DNA from: Nostoc sp. NMS2
GTDB taxonomy: Bacteria > Cyanobacteriota > Cyanobacteriia > Cyanobacteriales > Nostocaceae
Assembly: GCF_017115105.1 (NCBI RefSeq)
Contig: NZ_JABXKH010000113.1
Span: forward strand, 1 to 45,068
Direction: 5' to 3'
DNA length: 45,068 bases
A program made the translations under genes and the position numbers. Position 1 is the stretch's first letter, and every line of letters starts with the position of its first letter. Positions 17,450 to 25,876 of this stretch are shown here, in pieces. Below the pieces are notes generated by a model, which was not told the DNA's origin, made no database searches, and worked only from the letters and a program-made list of their open reading frames with translations.

Positions 17450-19099
17450 ATGCGCCATCTCAAATTTGCTCCGAGTTGGTTGCGATTTTTAATTATTTTC
17501 TTATTGACGATGGGTATATTGTTTCGCTTTTTTAACCTTGATAACAAAGTTTACTCACATGATGAAACTTATACTTCATTGCGAATTTCTGGTTATACAA
17601 GAAGTGAAGTACAAAATAAACTATTTAATGGTAGTGTCATTGGGAAAGAGAGTTTTGCTCAGTTTCAAGGTGTAAATAAAAAAAGCTTAAATGACACAAT
17701 TATGAACTTGGCGAAAGAAGATTCTTTGCATCCACCACTTTATTACGTAATAGCCAGATTGTGGATGCAAATCTTTGGTAATTCGGTGACGGCAATCAGA
17801 AGTTTATCCGCTTTGATCAGTTTGCTGGTTTTCCCTTGTGTTTATTGGCTATGTAGAGAGTTATTTAATGTGCCGCTATCAGTTCCTGGTGTAGCGATCG
17901 CACTCATGGCAATTTCTCCAATTCAACTAGTATATGCCCAAGAAGCACAAGAATATATCCTCTGGTTAGTCACCATATTACTATCTAGCGCGTCTCTGCT
18001 GCGAGCAATGCGGCTGGAAGATGAGCTAATAAAAGAACGACAAAGACCAGATTTATTCGCTATCTGGAGCATTTATGCAGTCACTTTGGCAATTAGTCTT
18101 TATACATTTCTTTGGAGTGGATTTGTAGCAGTTGCTCACGGAATTTACGTGATTACTACTGCCAGATTCCAACTGTCTCTAGCTGTCAGAACTTATTTAC
18201 TAGCATCACTGGTAGGTTTTTTAGCCTTCATGCCTTGGCTAGTAGTGATCATAGGTGACTTTTTCAAATTTTTGATTTCAGGAGATAAGACAACAATGCA
18301 GTCATCTTTGATGCCTGTATTTGGATTTTTCTTGATGCAAATAAGCCGAGTTTTTTTTGATATAGACCTTAACTCAGAAAATAAATTTAGCTATTTAATC
18401 ACATTATGTTTTTTAACTTTCATCGGATATTCAATTTATTTTCTTTGCCAAACAAATAACTATAAAATTTGGTTGTTTATCATTACATTAATTGTAGTGC
18501 CAGTACTGCCCCTAAGACTACCAGATTTAATGGCTGGGGGTATACAATCATCTATTGAACCATATTTCATCCCATCTTATTTAGGAATTCAATTAGCTGT
18601 TGCTTACTTACTAGCTACTCAAATATATAATGGCAGTGTGTCACGCCGGAGTGTTTGGCACATAATTATGATATTAGTGATTATTTGTGGTCTGATTTCT
18701 TCTAAAGTGAATTTCCAGGCAGAAACTTGGTGGAATAAAGATATGAGTTATGGCAATCCACAAGTTGCCCAAATCATCAATCAGACTACTCACCCACTTT
18801 TGATTAGTGATGCTTTGGGTGATAATTATGGAAATATTTTTTCTCTGAGCTATCTTTTGGAGTCAAAGGTACAATTTATATTGGTTCAAAATCAAAAAAT
18901 CCCCCGAATTCCTGATAGGTTTGCTGATATTTTTTTATTCAATCCTTCTGAGACTTGGCGCGAAACGATAGAAAAAAAGTATAATTTGAAGACAGATATT
19001 GTTTATAATGACAAATATTATTCTGTTTGGAAATTAGCTAAACCTCGTAGTGTACGCCAACACAATATTCTCCGCAAGACGAAATTATCCAGCAGTTGA
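17450..19099 (+). CDS. GT-C (glycosyltransferase 39-like) integral membrane protein
   Basis: The 549-residue protein has about ten or more hydrophobic helices. After the first helix (residues 11-29) comes the acidic pair D38-E39 in VYSHDETYTSL, the position of the catalytic acidic motif in GT-C enzymes. A further loop holds DSLHPPLYYVI (about 91-101), typical of the PMT/ArnT-like superfamily that uses polyprenyl-phosphate sugars. The C-terminal domain after about residue 430 is soluble and probably periplasmic. ATG at 17450; TTTTTAGGAAATCC precedes it. No neighbour defines its acceptor. Confidence 0.82.
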   Translation: MRHLKFAPSWLRFLIIFLLTMGILFRFFNLDNKVYSHDETYTSLRISGYTRSEVQNKLFNGSVIGKESFAQFQGVNKKSLNDTIMNLAKEDSLHPPLYYVIARLWMQIFGNSVTAIRSLSALISLLVFPCVYWLCRELFNVPLSVPGVAIALMAISPIQLVYAQEAQEYILWLVTILLSSASLLRAMRLEDELIKERQRPDLFAIWSIYAVTLAISLYTFLWSGFVAVAHGIYVITTARFQLSLAVRTYLLASLVGFLAFMPWLVVIIGDFFKFLISGDKTTMQSSLMPVFGFFLMQISRVFFDIDLNSENKFSYLITLCFLTFIGYSIYFLCQTNNYKIWLFIITLIVVPVLPLRLPDLMAGGIQSSIEPYFIPSYLGIQLAVAYLLATQIYNGSVSRRSVWHIIMILVIICGLISSKVNFQAETWWNKDMSYGNPQVAQIINQTTHPLLISDALGDNYGNIFSLSYLLESKVQFILVQNQKIPRIPDRFADIFLFNPSETWRETIEKKYNLKTDIVYNDKYYSVWKLAKPRSVRQHNILRKTKLSSS

Positions 19100-19424
19100 C
19101 TATCAGTTTATGGCAAAAGCAAAAGTGGGTAGCACTTAATTTTTAATTTTTAATTACAAAATGTCAAAATTAAGACGTTTGCTGACTGCTAACGCTATGC
19201 TATCTGTCAGTCATAGAGAATTCATCTGAATCTGACTCTTCTCTGCGAGAGGCTACGCTAACAACAAACTCTTTTCCCTGCGGGACGCTCATTTCAACCC
19301 ATCGCATTGCTCTTGACTCCTAAATTCTGTTCCGAGAAATATTCAACAGATTCTTATCTTAAATTAATTTAAGTGATATTACGATGCTTTAAATTATTCT
19401 TTGAGCTTAATTTAAAGGTGTTGT
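19100..19424. other. Intergenic region without recognised genes
   Basis: The 325-bp gap contains fragments of interspersed repeats (AACGCTATGCTATCTGTCAG, GCGAGAGGCTACGCTAAC and CCCTGCGGGACGCTC). The AT-rich end near 19340-19424 probably holds the promoter of the DUF4079 gene. No coding sequence is seen. Confidence 0.55.
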
Positions 19425-20144
19425 ATGGAAATAGCAGATTTTCTTGGTCTTTTACATCCAGCGATCGCAGTTATAATTGTGTTTCCACTTATCGGCACAG
19501 TAGTTAATTTTGCTTGGCAAACACGCCAACGCAGATTGCAAATTTTAGCCGGGAGTAAAAGCAAAATTCCCCCAGTGGTAGGTGGAGAACATAAGCAGTT
19601 AGGAGAAAGGCTAACAAGTGCAGTCGTCGGCTTAACTTTAATTGGATTAAGCTATCCTATTGGCAAAAATATTATTAAAAATCAATTGTGGAACAAAACA
19701 CCTTTTCAAGTTGTTTTTATCCTATTAATATTGGCTGCTACCATCACCTCTTTAATATTTCTTTATCGGGCAAAGCAGCGAATGTGGCGGGCAGTTTTTG
19801 CCACTTTAACTGGTGCAGGTTTAGTAATATTAGGCTGTCAAGATGGAGTATTTCGGCGTACCAATGAGTGGTATTGGTCACATTATTATATTGGGATTAC
19901 AGCCGCACTGCTAATGATTTTTTCATTAGCGATTGTTCAAGATATTTATCAAGATAAATCTAATCGTTGGCGCATCGTCCATACGATTTTAAACTGCATT
20001 GCTTTGTTGCTATTTATTGGACAAGGTATGACAGGAACGCGGGATTTATTAGAAATTCCCTTGAGTTGGCAAGAACCCTATATTTATCAGTGTGATTTTG
20101 CTAATAAAACTTGTCTAACGCCAAATTCTCAACCACCAAAGTGA
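19425..20144 (+). CDS. DUF4079 family membrane protein
   Basis: The 239-residue protein resembles the cyanobacterial DUF4079 family. It has a hydrophobic N-terminus (LLHPAIAVIIVFPLIGTVV), further helices near residues 68-84, 93-112, 118-137 and 155-170, and a conserved C-terminal block with WRIVHTILNCIALLLFIGQG followed by MTGTRDLLEIPLSWQEPYIY. Histidines in helices (H11, H153, H186) hint at a haem or cytochrome b561-like fold, but this is only a suggestion. ATG at 19425 follows AAAGGTGTTGT. It seems to be a single-gene unit. Confidence 0.75.
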   Translation: MEIADFLGLLHPAIAVIIVFPLIGTVVNFAWQTRQRRLQILAGSKSKIPPVVGGEHKQLGERLTSAVVGLTLIGLSYPIGKNIIKNQLWNKTPFQVVFILLILAATITSLIFLYRAKQRMWRAVFATLTGAGLVILGCQDGVFRRTNEWYWSHYYIGITAALLMIFSLAIVQDIYQDKSNRWRIVHTILNCIALLLFIGQGMTGTRDLLEIPLSWQEPYIYQCDFANKTCLTPNSQPPK

Positions 20145-20221
20145 ACTAAGAGATTTCCAAATGAAGAAGAGATGAGGGAGAGGGGGAAGATGTGGTTCGA
20201 CTTCGCTCACCAACCGGGAGA

Positions 20222-20262
20222 TGAGGGAGAGACTTGTTCAATAATTCTCCCTGCTCCCTTGC
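20222..20262. repeat. GGGAGAGACTT...AATAATTCTCCC repeat, copy 3
   Basis: GAGGGAGAGACTTGTTCAAT followed by AATTCTCCCTGC. The reversed unit lies at 6529-6558 and the central part at 11180-11215. All three copies sit just after gene ends, so they may serve as terminators. Confidence 0.6.
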
Positions 20263-20269
20263 TTTTTTT

Positions 20270-20689
20270 TCAAGCAATATTATCTATAAGCCGATCGCGA
20301 ATTGTTTTAAGTTGGTCTTGAGTCTTAATTGGCTCTCGTGGTGCTGGCAGTTCTGTATTAGGCCAGTTAGGTAAACTATTACAGGGACATAACAATGCTG
20401 GCATCCCGACGTTTCGCGCGGCTACTGGCATACTGCAACGACCACAAGGAACCATATCCCATGCTGGTGTTAACAATTCAGCAATGGTTTCTTGCGTACC
20501 CTCTAAGTAACAATCACCTGATTCCGGTGAGAGGATTTTCTCCCAGCACTCTTCAAATTCTTCACTATAGCGATCGCCATTTAGCACCGATTTGGGCAAA
20601 ATGCTTGCCTTCCCGTTGCCCTTAATCACTTTCTTACCCAACTGAAACCAGTAGGCAAGGTATCCTCTAACTTCTTGTTTGGTTGCCAT
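20270..20689 (-). CDS. Conserved hypothetical protein with a four-cysteine motif
   Basis: I do not recognise a named family. The 139-residue protein begins MATKQEVRGYLAYWFQLGKK and carries C82 and C85 (PCGRC) with C101 and C103 (LCPC), an arrangement that could bind a metal such as zinc. The C-terminal region is charged (PREPIKTQDQLKTIRDRLID). It lies 45 bp downstream of cobU on the same strand and may be co-transcribed with it, though a heptamer repeat lies between. Such small proteins are conserved in cyanobacteria, from my general impression; no function can be assigned. Confidence 0.72.
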   Translation of the reverse strand: MATKQEVRGYLAYWFQLGKKVIKGNGKASILPKSVLNGDRYSEEFEECWEKILSPESGDCYLEGTQETIAELLTPAWDMVPCGRCSMPVAARNVGMPALLCPCNSLPNWPNTELPAPREPIKTQDQLKTIRDRLIDNIA

Positions 20690-20734
20690 AAGACAATTTT
20701 AGATTTTAGATTTTGGATTAATTTGAATCAATAG

Positions 20735-21310
20735 TTAAGAATCTTGACTTCTGAATACTCCAGCATCCTCTCTGTTTGGCAATGGCGAACCAAGGACACT
20801 GAGATTGAGAACATGACCACCAGTTACTAAATAAACAGTTTCGCTAAGTGCAGCTAGCTGGCGCACTAAAGAACCCAAGCGATCGCGGAACATCCTCCCA
20901 AGGGGATAAGCTGGTATCACTCCCCAACCTACCTCTTCTGCTACAAACAGCACATCAGCAGCAACCAGATCCACTGTCTCTAATAACTCTACAACGATAT
21001 TTTCCCAGCTAGATTTGTCCTCCTCTAAGAGATTAGCAACCCAAGTTCCTAAAGAATCCACTAAAAGACAGGTATAGGGTTTGGCATCGGCGAGGGTAGC
21101 AGACAGTTCTACAGGTACAGATAGAGTTACCCAGTCTTGGGGACGGCGTTGTTGGTGTTCTGAAATGCGTTGATGCCATTCTTGGTCATCTGTGTTATCG
21201 GTTGCTGTTGCTACGTAAACAACTGCTTTCCCTGACTGCATAGCCAAAGTTTCCGCCCATTCACTTTTACCAGATCGTGCTGGCCCTGTTACTAAGATGA
21301 TTTTACCCAA
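20735..21310 (-). CDS. cobU: Adenosylcobinamide kinase / adenosylcobinamide-phosphate guanylyltransferase
   Basis: This bifunctional enzyme of the late cobalamin pathway phosphorylates adenosylcobinamide and then transfers GMP. The 191-residue length is typical. The P-loop GPARSGKS is at residues 9-16, a second block YVATATDN near 32-39, the EHQQRRPQDW segment near 51-60 that carries the guanylylated-residue region, and the conserved LLVDSLGTWVANLL near 81-94. The ATG at 21310 has no clear ribosome site. I looked for a cobalamin riboswitch box upstream and did not find one. Confidence 0.93.
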   Translation of the reverse strand: MGKIILVTGPARSGKSEWAETLAMQSGKAVVYVATATDNTDDQEWHQRISEHQQRRPQDWVTLSVPVELSATLADAKPYTCLLVDSLGTWVANLLEEDKSSWENIVVELLETVDLVAADVLFVAEEVGWGVIPAYPLGRMFRDRLGSLVRQLAALSETVYLVTGGHVLNLSVLGSPLPNREDAGVFRSQDS

Positions 21311-21780
21311 AGTTGTTTTCTGAGTATTTTAACAAAAATAGAATTCAGAAATCAGGAGCCAGAATTCAATCCTGAATTCTGCGTTCCGGTGCTGAATCCC
21401 CGACTTTCTTGTTCTGAATTCTTCTTCAACACCACAGTTTTTACTTCATCGGCAAGATTTTTGGTTTCAAATAACTTTTAAGGGATAAAATTAGCACCAA
21501 CATCATTGATGTCATAACTGGCAAAAGCCGAAAATCCCAACAACCCCATTCTTAATGATTCAATAAGAGGCAGTTCTTGCAGGGGGAAAAGGAGCAGGGG
21601 AAGAGCCGACAAGCGTTGCGGAACATGAGTTTGATTCCCCCACAACAACCAAGCGTGGTTCCCGTACCCTACGAGAAGCTAGCGCAACAGTTGGGGTCGA
21701 ATCCCCTTTCTAGTTCTATCCCCCTGCCCCCCTGCCTCTTCTTCGACACCATTGGGGACAGCAAAATTTAGGATGTCTTT
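21311..21780. other. Intergenic region, no supported gene
   Basis: The 470-bp gap between divergent cobU and the hypothetical gene contains GAATTC-rich short repeats (21340-21425), a GGGGAAAAGGAGCAGGGGA purine stretch and a CCCCCTGCCCCCCTGCCTC pyrimidine stretch. A 64-codon open frame at 21577-21771 consists of this low-complexity sequence and is not credible as a gene. Confidence 0.55.
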
Positions 21781-22590
21781 ATGAACGCAGGCTTAAAACG
21801 CATAGAAGCAACTCTACACGATTTAGGGAATCGCGGCACTGCCTCTGCCGCCGAAGCAGGTGATTCGACGACAAAACGGCCTTTTTCCTTTAGAATCAGT
21901 GTCGGAGCCAACGAATCCACAGAAAGTACACCAACTCCATCATCTCAGGAAGAACAAACAGTTGAATTGGGCGTAGATACTGAGAGTGATTATCCTCCTG
22001 AACAGAATTTCTTTCCTCACCATGACTCTGTGCAGACCTTTCAAACACAAGAGAATGGTGACAAAACACCCAGCCTACCTAAGTTGAAAACTCCGAGTTT
22101 TAGTAACCATCGCCACGGAGCAAATCCAGGATTGGCGATGAATCTATTACAAGAAATTCAGGAAACTGTCGCTGGTTGGCAAATAGAACTGCAAAATATT
22201 TTGAACCAAATTCAGGATATTTACTTAGAAGGCCCAATTGTCAATGGCTGGTTAGAATCCAATCCCAGCGAACCAGAACCGGGAGGAACGGCAACACTGC
22301 GCCATGCAGAAGTTGACCGCCTGATGAACTACGTAGAAGAAATTTGTGCCACTGGTGGGAAAGTATCTTATAAATCATCAATTACTGGCTACCGCCTCTG
22401 TGGTGTAGACGGTGCTGGTAAAGTCTGGTCACGCCCATGTCCAGCAGATCAGGTTGCTAATGTTAGTATGGCGATCGCACGTTACCAAAAGTTACGTCAA
22501 CTGTTGGGGCGCAAGCAATCTTTAGAAACCCGGCTGAGTCAACTGGCCCAAACACTTGTAGTTTTACACAGTCATATTCAACAAACGTAA
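21781..22590 (+). CDS. Conserved cyanobacterial hypothetical protein
   Basis: I do not recognise a named domain. The 269-residue protein has a disordered, Ser/Thr/Glu/Pro-rich N-terminal half (to about residue 115), then a more ordered half: a helix LLQEIQETVAGWQIELQNIL, a GWLESNP segment, a central ATLRHAEVDRLMNYVEEICA region, the motif YRLCGVDGAGKVWSRPCP and a C-terminal coiled-coil-like helix (about 235-268). The chosen ATG at 21781 has AGGA 7 nt upstream. A preceding ATG at 21774 is out of frame. It is followed by the polysaccharide glycosyltransferases but nothing links them functionally. Confidence 0.72.
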   Translation: MNAGLKRIEATLHDLGNRGTASAAEAGDSTTKRPFSFRISVGANESTESTPTPSSQEEQTVELGVDTESDYPPEQNFFPHHDSVQTFQTQENGDKTPSLPKLKTPSFSNHRHGANPGLAMNLLQEIQETVAGWQIELQNILNQIQDIYLEGPIVNGWLESNPSEPEPGGTATLRHAEVDRLMNYVEEICATGGKVSYKSSITGYRLCGVDGAGKVWSRPCPADQVANVSMAIARYQKLRQLLGRKQSLETRLSQLAQTLVVLHSHIQQT

Positions 22591-22724
22591 AGTTTTAAAG
22601 ATTATTTCCGAAGAAACTCGGTTGGTGGGTCGGTAATTTTTGGTTTAGATTAACTCTCAGCAGGTATGCGTTGGATTTAAGATTTTTATCTAAAATCCCA
22701 AATCTCAAATCCAAAATAAAATCT

Positions 22725-23657
22725 ATGCCAGATACCAAAATCTCTGCCATTATCTGTACCCACAATCGAGATACCTATTTAGGGGCTGCAATTGATAGTC
22801 TTTTAGCGCAGGATTTTGCTGCTGACTTTGAAATTGTGGTAGTTGATAATGGATCTAGCGATCGCACTCGTGAGGTTGTAGAACAAAGGGCCCATAATCC
22901 GCGCCTGAAGTATGTATTTGAACCCACCATCGGCTTATCTGTCGCCCGCAACACAGGCGCAAAAGTAGCTAGTGGTGATATTCTTGCTTATCTGGATGAC
23001 GATGCTGTTGCTAGCCCTGGCTGGCTACAAGTTTTATATTTTGCCTATTACAATAATTCTAAACTAGCGATCGCAGGTGGCAAAGTCACTCTCTTATGGC
23101 CCCCAGGAATCGAACAACCACGATGGCTATCTCCAGGACTAGCTGCAAATTTGGGTGCATACGACTTGGGTGACAGCAACATCTACATCGATCAACCTGG
23201 CTTAACACCCAGAGGCTTAAATTACTCCATCCGCCGCAGTTTCCTAGAAGAAATTGGCGGTTTTGATCCTCATCTCGGTCGAGTGGGGAAAAATCTATTA
23301 TCAAATGAAGAACTGCAAATGACCGAATTTGCCCTACAGCGTGATTGGCAAGTCGCTTATCTTCCTGAAGCACTAGTTGCTCACAATGTTGCCCCAGAAC
23401 GCCTCCAACGCACCTGGTTTTTAAATCGAGGCTGGTGGCAGGGTATCAGTGAATGCTATCGAGAACAACTCGCTGGTAAAGCTGGAATCGCTCAATTGCA
23501 GCGAGGTAGCGAACGGTTTGTGCGTGGCTTGTATAAAGCATTACAATATTTTTCTGATCCAGCAGAACGGTTTGACAAACTTGTATATGCTTACGGTCAG
23601 ATTGGTTACTTAAATGCTGCTATTCAAGGTCTTTTATCCACATCAAATAAGAAATAA
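22725..23657 (+). CDS. Glycosyltransferase family 2
   Basis: The 310-residue protein is a GT-A fold glycosyltransferase: ISAIICTHNRDTYLGAAIDS at the N-terminus, VVVDNGSSDRT at 38-48, the ARNTGAKVASGDILAYLDDD run with the metal-binding DDD at 91-93, and a NEELQMTEFALQ acidic motif near 218-229 that could carry the catalytic base. I use the ATG at 22725; an upstream TTG (22671) would translate heptamer-type repeat sequence (LSKIPNLKSKIKS). First gene of a three-gene polysaccharide module (GT2, GT2, acetyltransferase) with 23- and 41-bp gaps. Confidence 0.9.
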   Translation: MPDTKISAIICTHNRDTYLGAAIDSLLAQDFAADFEIVVVDNGSSDRTREVVEQRAHNPRLKYVFEPTIGLSVARNTGAKVASGDILAYLDDDAVASPGWLQVLYFAYYNNSKLAIAGGKVTLLWPPGIEQPRWLSPGLAANLGAYDLGDSNIYIDQPGLTPRGLNYSIRRSFLEEIGGFDPHLGRVGKNLLSNEELQMTEFALQRDWQVAYLPEALVAHNVAPERLQRTWFLNRGWWQGISECYREQLAGKAGIAQLQRGSERFVRGLYKALQYFSDPAERFDKLVYAYGQIGYLNAAIQGLLSTSNKK

Positions 23658-23680
23658 CCAATAACATAATTTATACTGAT

Positions 23681-24637
23681 ATGTCATCTAAAATACCAGT
23701 TTCTGTATTAATTCCGGCAAAAAACGAACAAGCAAACTTGCCAGCCTGCCTTGCTAGCCTCAGCAGAGCAGATGAAATATTTGTAGTAGATTCTCAAAGT
23801 ACCGATAACAGCATTGAAATTGCGAAAAGCCACGGTGTTAATGTCGTGCAATTCAACTTCAATGGACGCTGGCCTAAAAAGAAAAATTGGTCTTTAGATA
23901 ATCTCCCTTTCCGTAACGAATGGGTGCTAATTGTAGATTGCGATGAGCGCATCACCCCCGAACTTTGGGAAGAAATTGACCAAGCAATTCAAAACAATGA
24001 ATATACAGGTTATTATCTCAACCGCCGAGTCTTTTTCTTAGGAAAATGGATTCGTTATGGTGGAAAATATCCCGATTGGAATCTGCGTTTATTTCAACAT
24101 AAAAAAGGTCGCTACGAAAACCTACATACAGAAGATATTCCTAATACTGGTGATAACGAAGTTCACGAGCATGTGATTTTGCAGGGCAAAGTTGGGTATC
24201 TCAAAAATGATATGCTCCACGAAGATTTCCGCGACCTTTATCACTGGCTAGAACGGCACAACCGTTATTCTAATTGGGAAGCCAGCGTTTATTTTAATAT
24301 TCTCACAGGTAAAGATGATAGCGGCACAATCGGCGCGAATCTATTTGGTGATGCAGTGCAACGCAAGCGTTTTTTGAAAAAAGTGTGGGTACACCTGCCA
24401 TTTAAACCCTTTTTACGGTTTGTTTTATTTTATATAATTCAACGCGGTTTTTTGGATGGCAAAGCTGGATATATTTATGCACGCTTGCTGAGTCAATATG
24501 AATATCAAATTGGCGTTAAACTTTACGAATTACGCAACTGTGGTGGTCACTTAAATACTGCAAGTACCCCAAAGGAAGAAGCAGGGGAGCAGGGGAGCAG
24601 GGGAGCAGAGGGAAAGCTATTGACCATTGACTCATAA
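23681..24637 (+). CDS. Glycosyltransferase family 2, WaaE/KdtX-like
   Basis: The 318-residue protein matches GT2 enzymes of the WaaE/KdtX type: VSVLIPAKNEQANLPACLAS, DEIFVVDSQSTDNS, the DCDER metal motif at residues 86-90, YYLNRRVFFLGKWIRYGGKY, WNLRLFQHKKGRYE, and HEHVILQGKVGYLKN. A C-terminal amphipathic/hydrophobic region (FKPFLRFVLFYIIQRGF) suggests membrane association. The last ~30 residues (from STPKEEAGEQGSRGAEG) come from a GGGGAGCA tandem repeat that has extended the reading frame. Second gene of the polysaccharide module; probably adds a sugar to an exopolysaccharide or lipid-linked chain. Confidence 0.88.
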   Translation: MSSKIPVSVLIPAKNEQANLPACLASLSRADEIFVVDSQSTDNSIEIAKSHGVNVVQFNFNGRWPKKKNWSLDNLPFRNEWVLIVDCDERITPELWEEIDQAIQNNEYTGYYLNRRVFFLGKWIRYGGKYPDWNLRLFQHKKGRYENLHTEDIPNTGDNEVHEHVILQGKVGYLKNDMLHEDFRDLYHWLERHNRYSNWEASVYFNILTGKDDSGTIGANLFGDAVQRKRFLKKVWVHLPFKPFLRFVLFYIIQRGFLDGKAGYIYARLLSQYEYQIGVKLYELRNCGGHLNTASTPKEEAGEQGSRGAEGKLLTIDS

Positions 24638-24644
24638 CAATTGA

Positions 24645-24674
24645 CCAATACTTCGACTACGCTCAGTACAAGTG
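24645..24674 (-). repeat. Dispersed CACTTGTACTGAGCG repeat, copy 3 (reversed)
   Basis: The reverse complement of the 4239 unit sits between the second GT2 gene and the acetyltransferase gene. The neighbouring GACAAATGACAAATGA heptamers supply the ATG of the downstream gene. Confidence 0.75.
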
Positions 24675-24678
24675 ACAA

Positions 24679-25260
24679 ATGACAAATGATCAACCTTTCG
24701 TAGATTTACGCAAATATGACCAATCTTGGTTTGATCGGGGACGGCCAAGTTGGTATATATTGTTGTGGTGGCTTGTACAGGCGATCGCTTTTCCCCTCAC
24801 TCCTCAACCGTTAAATATTCTGCGTTGTGTTTTACTACGACTATTTGGCGCTCGGATTGGCAAAGGTGTATTAATTCGACCCACCGCCCGCTTCACCTAT
24901 CCTTGGAAAGTTACCATTGGCAACTACAGTTGGATTGGAGATAACGTAGTTTTATACAGCCTCGATCAGATCCACATCGGTGAACACTGCATAGTTTCTC
25001 AAAAAAGTTACCTCTGTACTGGTAGTCACGATCTCCAAGACCCTGCCTTCGGGTTGAAAACAGCGAGTATCACTATTAACAATGGTGCATGGGTAGCAGC
25101 AGATTGTTTCGTTGGGCCGGGAGTGCAAATCGGCGCTAATGCTGTGATTGGCGCTCGTAGTACTGTTTTGACTAATATGCCTTCTGGACAGGTTTGTTGG
25201 GGAAGCCCCTGTCGTCCTAAGACGAGTCGGATAAAACTTGATACCCCCATAATCTCGTAA
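24679..25260 (+). CDS. WcaF-type hexapeptide-repeat acetyltransferase
   Basis: The 193-residue protein is a left-handed beta-helix acetyltransferase of the colanic-acid WcaF type. It has an N-terminal helix region (SWYILLWWLVQAIAFPL), then hexapeptide repeats (IGKGVLIRPTARFTYPWKVTIG, split by a loop), the catalytic histidine in TGSHDLQDPAF (about residue 114), and GVQIGANAVIGARSTVL. A related protein in Nostoc is named HpsU in hormogonium polysaccharide synthesis; I only suggest this equivalence. Last gene of the module; a strong terminator follows at 25278. Confidence 0.88.
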   Translation: MTNDQPFVDLRKYDQSWFDRGRPSWYILLWWLVQAIAFPLTPQPLNILRCVLLRLFGARIGKGVLIRPTARFTYPWKVTIGNYSWIGDNVVLYSLDQIHIGEHCIVSQKSYLCTGSHDLQDPAFGLKTASITINNGAWVAADCFVGPGVQIGANAVIGARSTVLTNMPSGQVCWGSPCRPKTSRIKLDTPIIS

Positions 25261-25277
25261 TTTTATAGATAAACACA

Positions 25278-25315
25278 GTCAGGTAGCAGAGTTAGCTTTG
25301 CTACCTGACATTTTC
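25278..25315 (+). terminator. Strong intrinsic terminator
   Basis: GTCAGGTAGCA (25278-25288) pairs perfectly with TGCTACCTGAC (25299-25309), followed by ATTTTCT. It closes the polysaccharide module 17 bp after the acetyltransferase stop. Confidence 0.85.
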
Positions 25316-25330
25316 TAGATATTGATAGAC

Positions 25331-25596
25331 ATAAGTAAGTCGGCGAGAAAAATTCAATGTGTACGAAGAAATATAAATTTGAAGTAGTGGCGCGGCAAGC
25401 CTAAAATGTTGCATTAAATTTTCTTGTGGTGTAGGCATCTTGCCTGCACCAGACGGGCAAGATGCCCATCCCACAAGAGTTTGCTAATTCACTACTTTAG
25501 CCTCGTCGCGCCAGTAGGGTGCGTTAGCCTACGGCATAACACACCCTACTTTACATTTATTAACATAACTTGAAATATTAACGCCGACTTACTTAT
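25331..25596. repeat. MITE-like element with nested palindromes
   Basis: ATAAGTAAGTCGGCG at 25331-25345 is repeated inverted at 25582-25596, a perfect 15-bp terminal inverted repeat. Inside lie CTTGTGG...CCACAAG (25423-25477), flanking a GGCATCTTGCC / GGGCAAGATGCCC palindrome, and GTAGGGTGCG...CACCCTAC (about 25516-25551). The left end resembles that at 30462. No protein is encoded. Beyond it, 25598-25630 is a diverged copy of the AGCGGTTCTCAGTTG element end found at 42098. Confidence 0.8.
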
Positions 25597-25876
25597 TAAT
25601 AGCAGTTCTCAATTGCATAGAATATAGACCACTCATAAGGCATTTGTGAGAGGTTACAATAAAGTGCATTTTGTCAACTAGTAGCGTGTGGCGTAAATAC
25701 ACATACCATTTTTCAGCCTTGCGAGCAATCAATTTTTCGTGGCTTTTAATGGTCTGCTTATTTCCGCCGTGGTGTACTAGTCTAAAATTTATGCGTATCT
25801 AAAAAACTTGGCAGAAGATATGATATGCCAAATCAGCCAGGAAATAGTTTTAAAACAAATTTAATAAGAGGCAAGT

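Larger units (their letters stand above)
25261..25876. other. 616-bp intergenic region, mostly repeat
   Basis: After the terminator (25278) and the MITE (25331-25596) the remaining 280 bases hold a diverged AGCAGTTCTCAATTGCATAG element end and AT-rich sequence before the hybrid kinase gene. No coding sequence is recognised. Confidence 0.6.

Noticed and set aside
20735..21560. Possible cobalamin riboswitch upstream of cobU
   Set aside because: I could not find a B12-box-like sequence or the expected helices upstream of the start at 21310.
21600..21720. A T-arm-like GGGGTCGAATCCCC near 21695-21708, suggesting a tRNA
   Set aside because: No matching acceptor, D-arm or anticodon stem can be built around it, and the loop lacks the TTC sequence.
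21577..21771. A 64-codon open frame before the hypothetical gene at 21781
   Set aside because: It consists of low-complexity purine and pyrimidine repeat sequence and shows no recognisable protein pattern.
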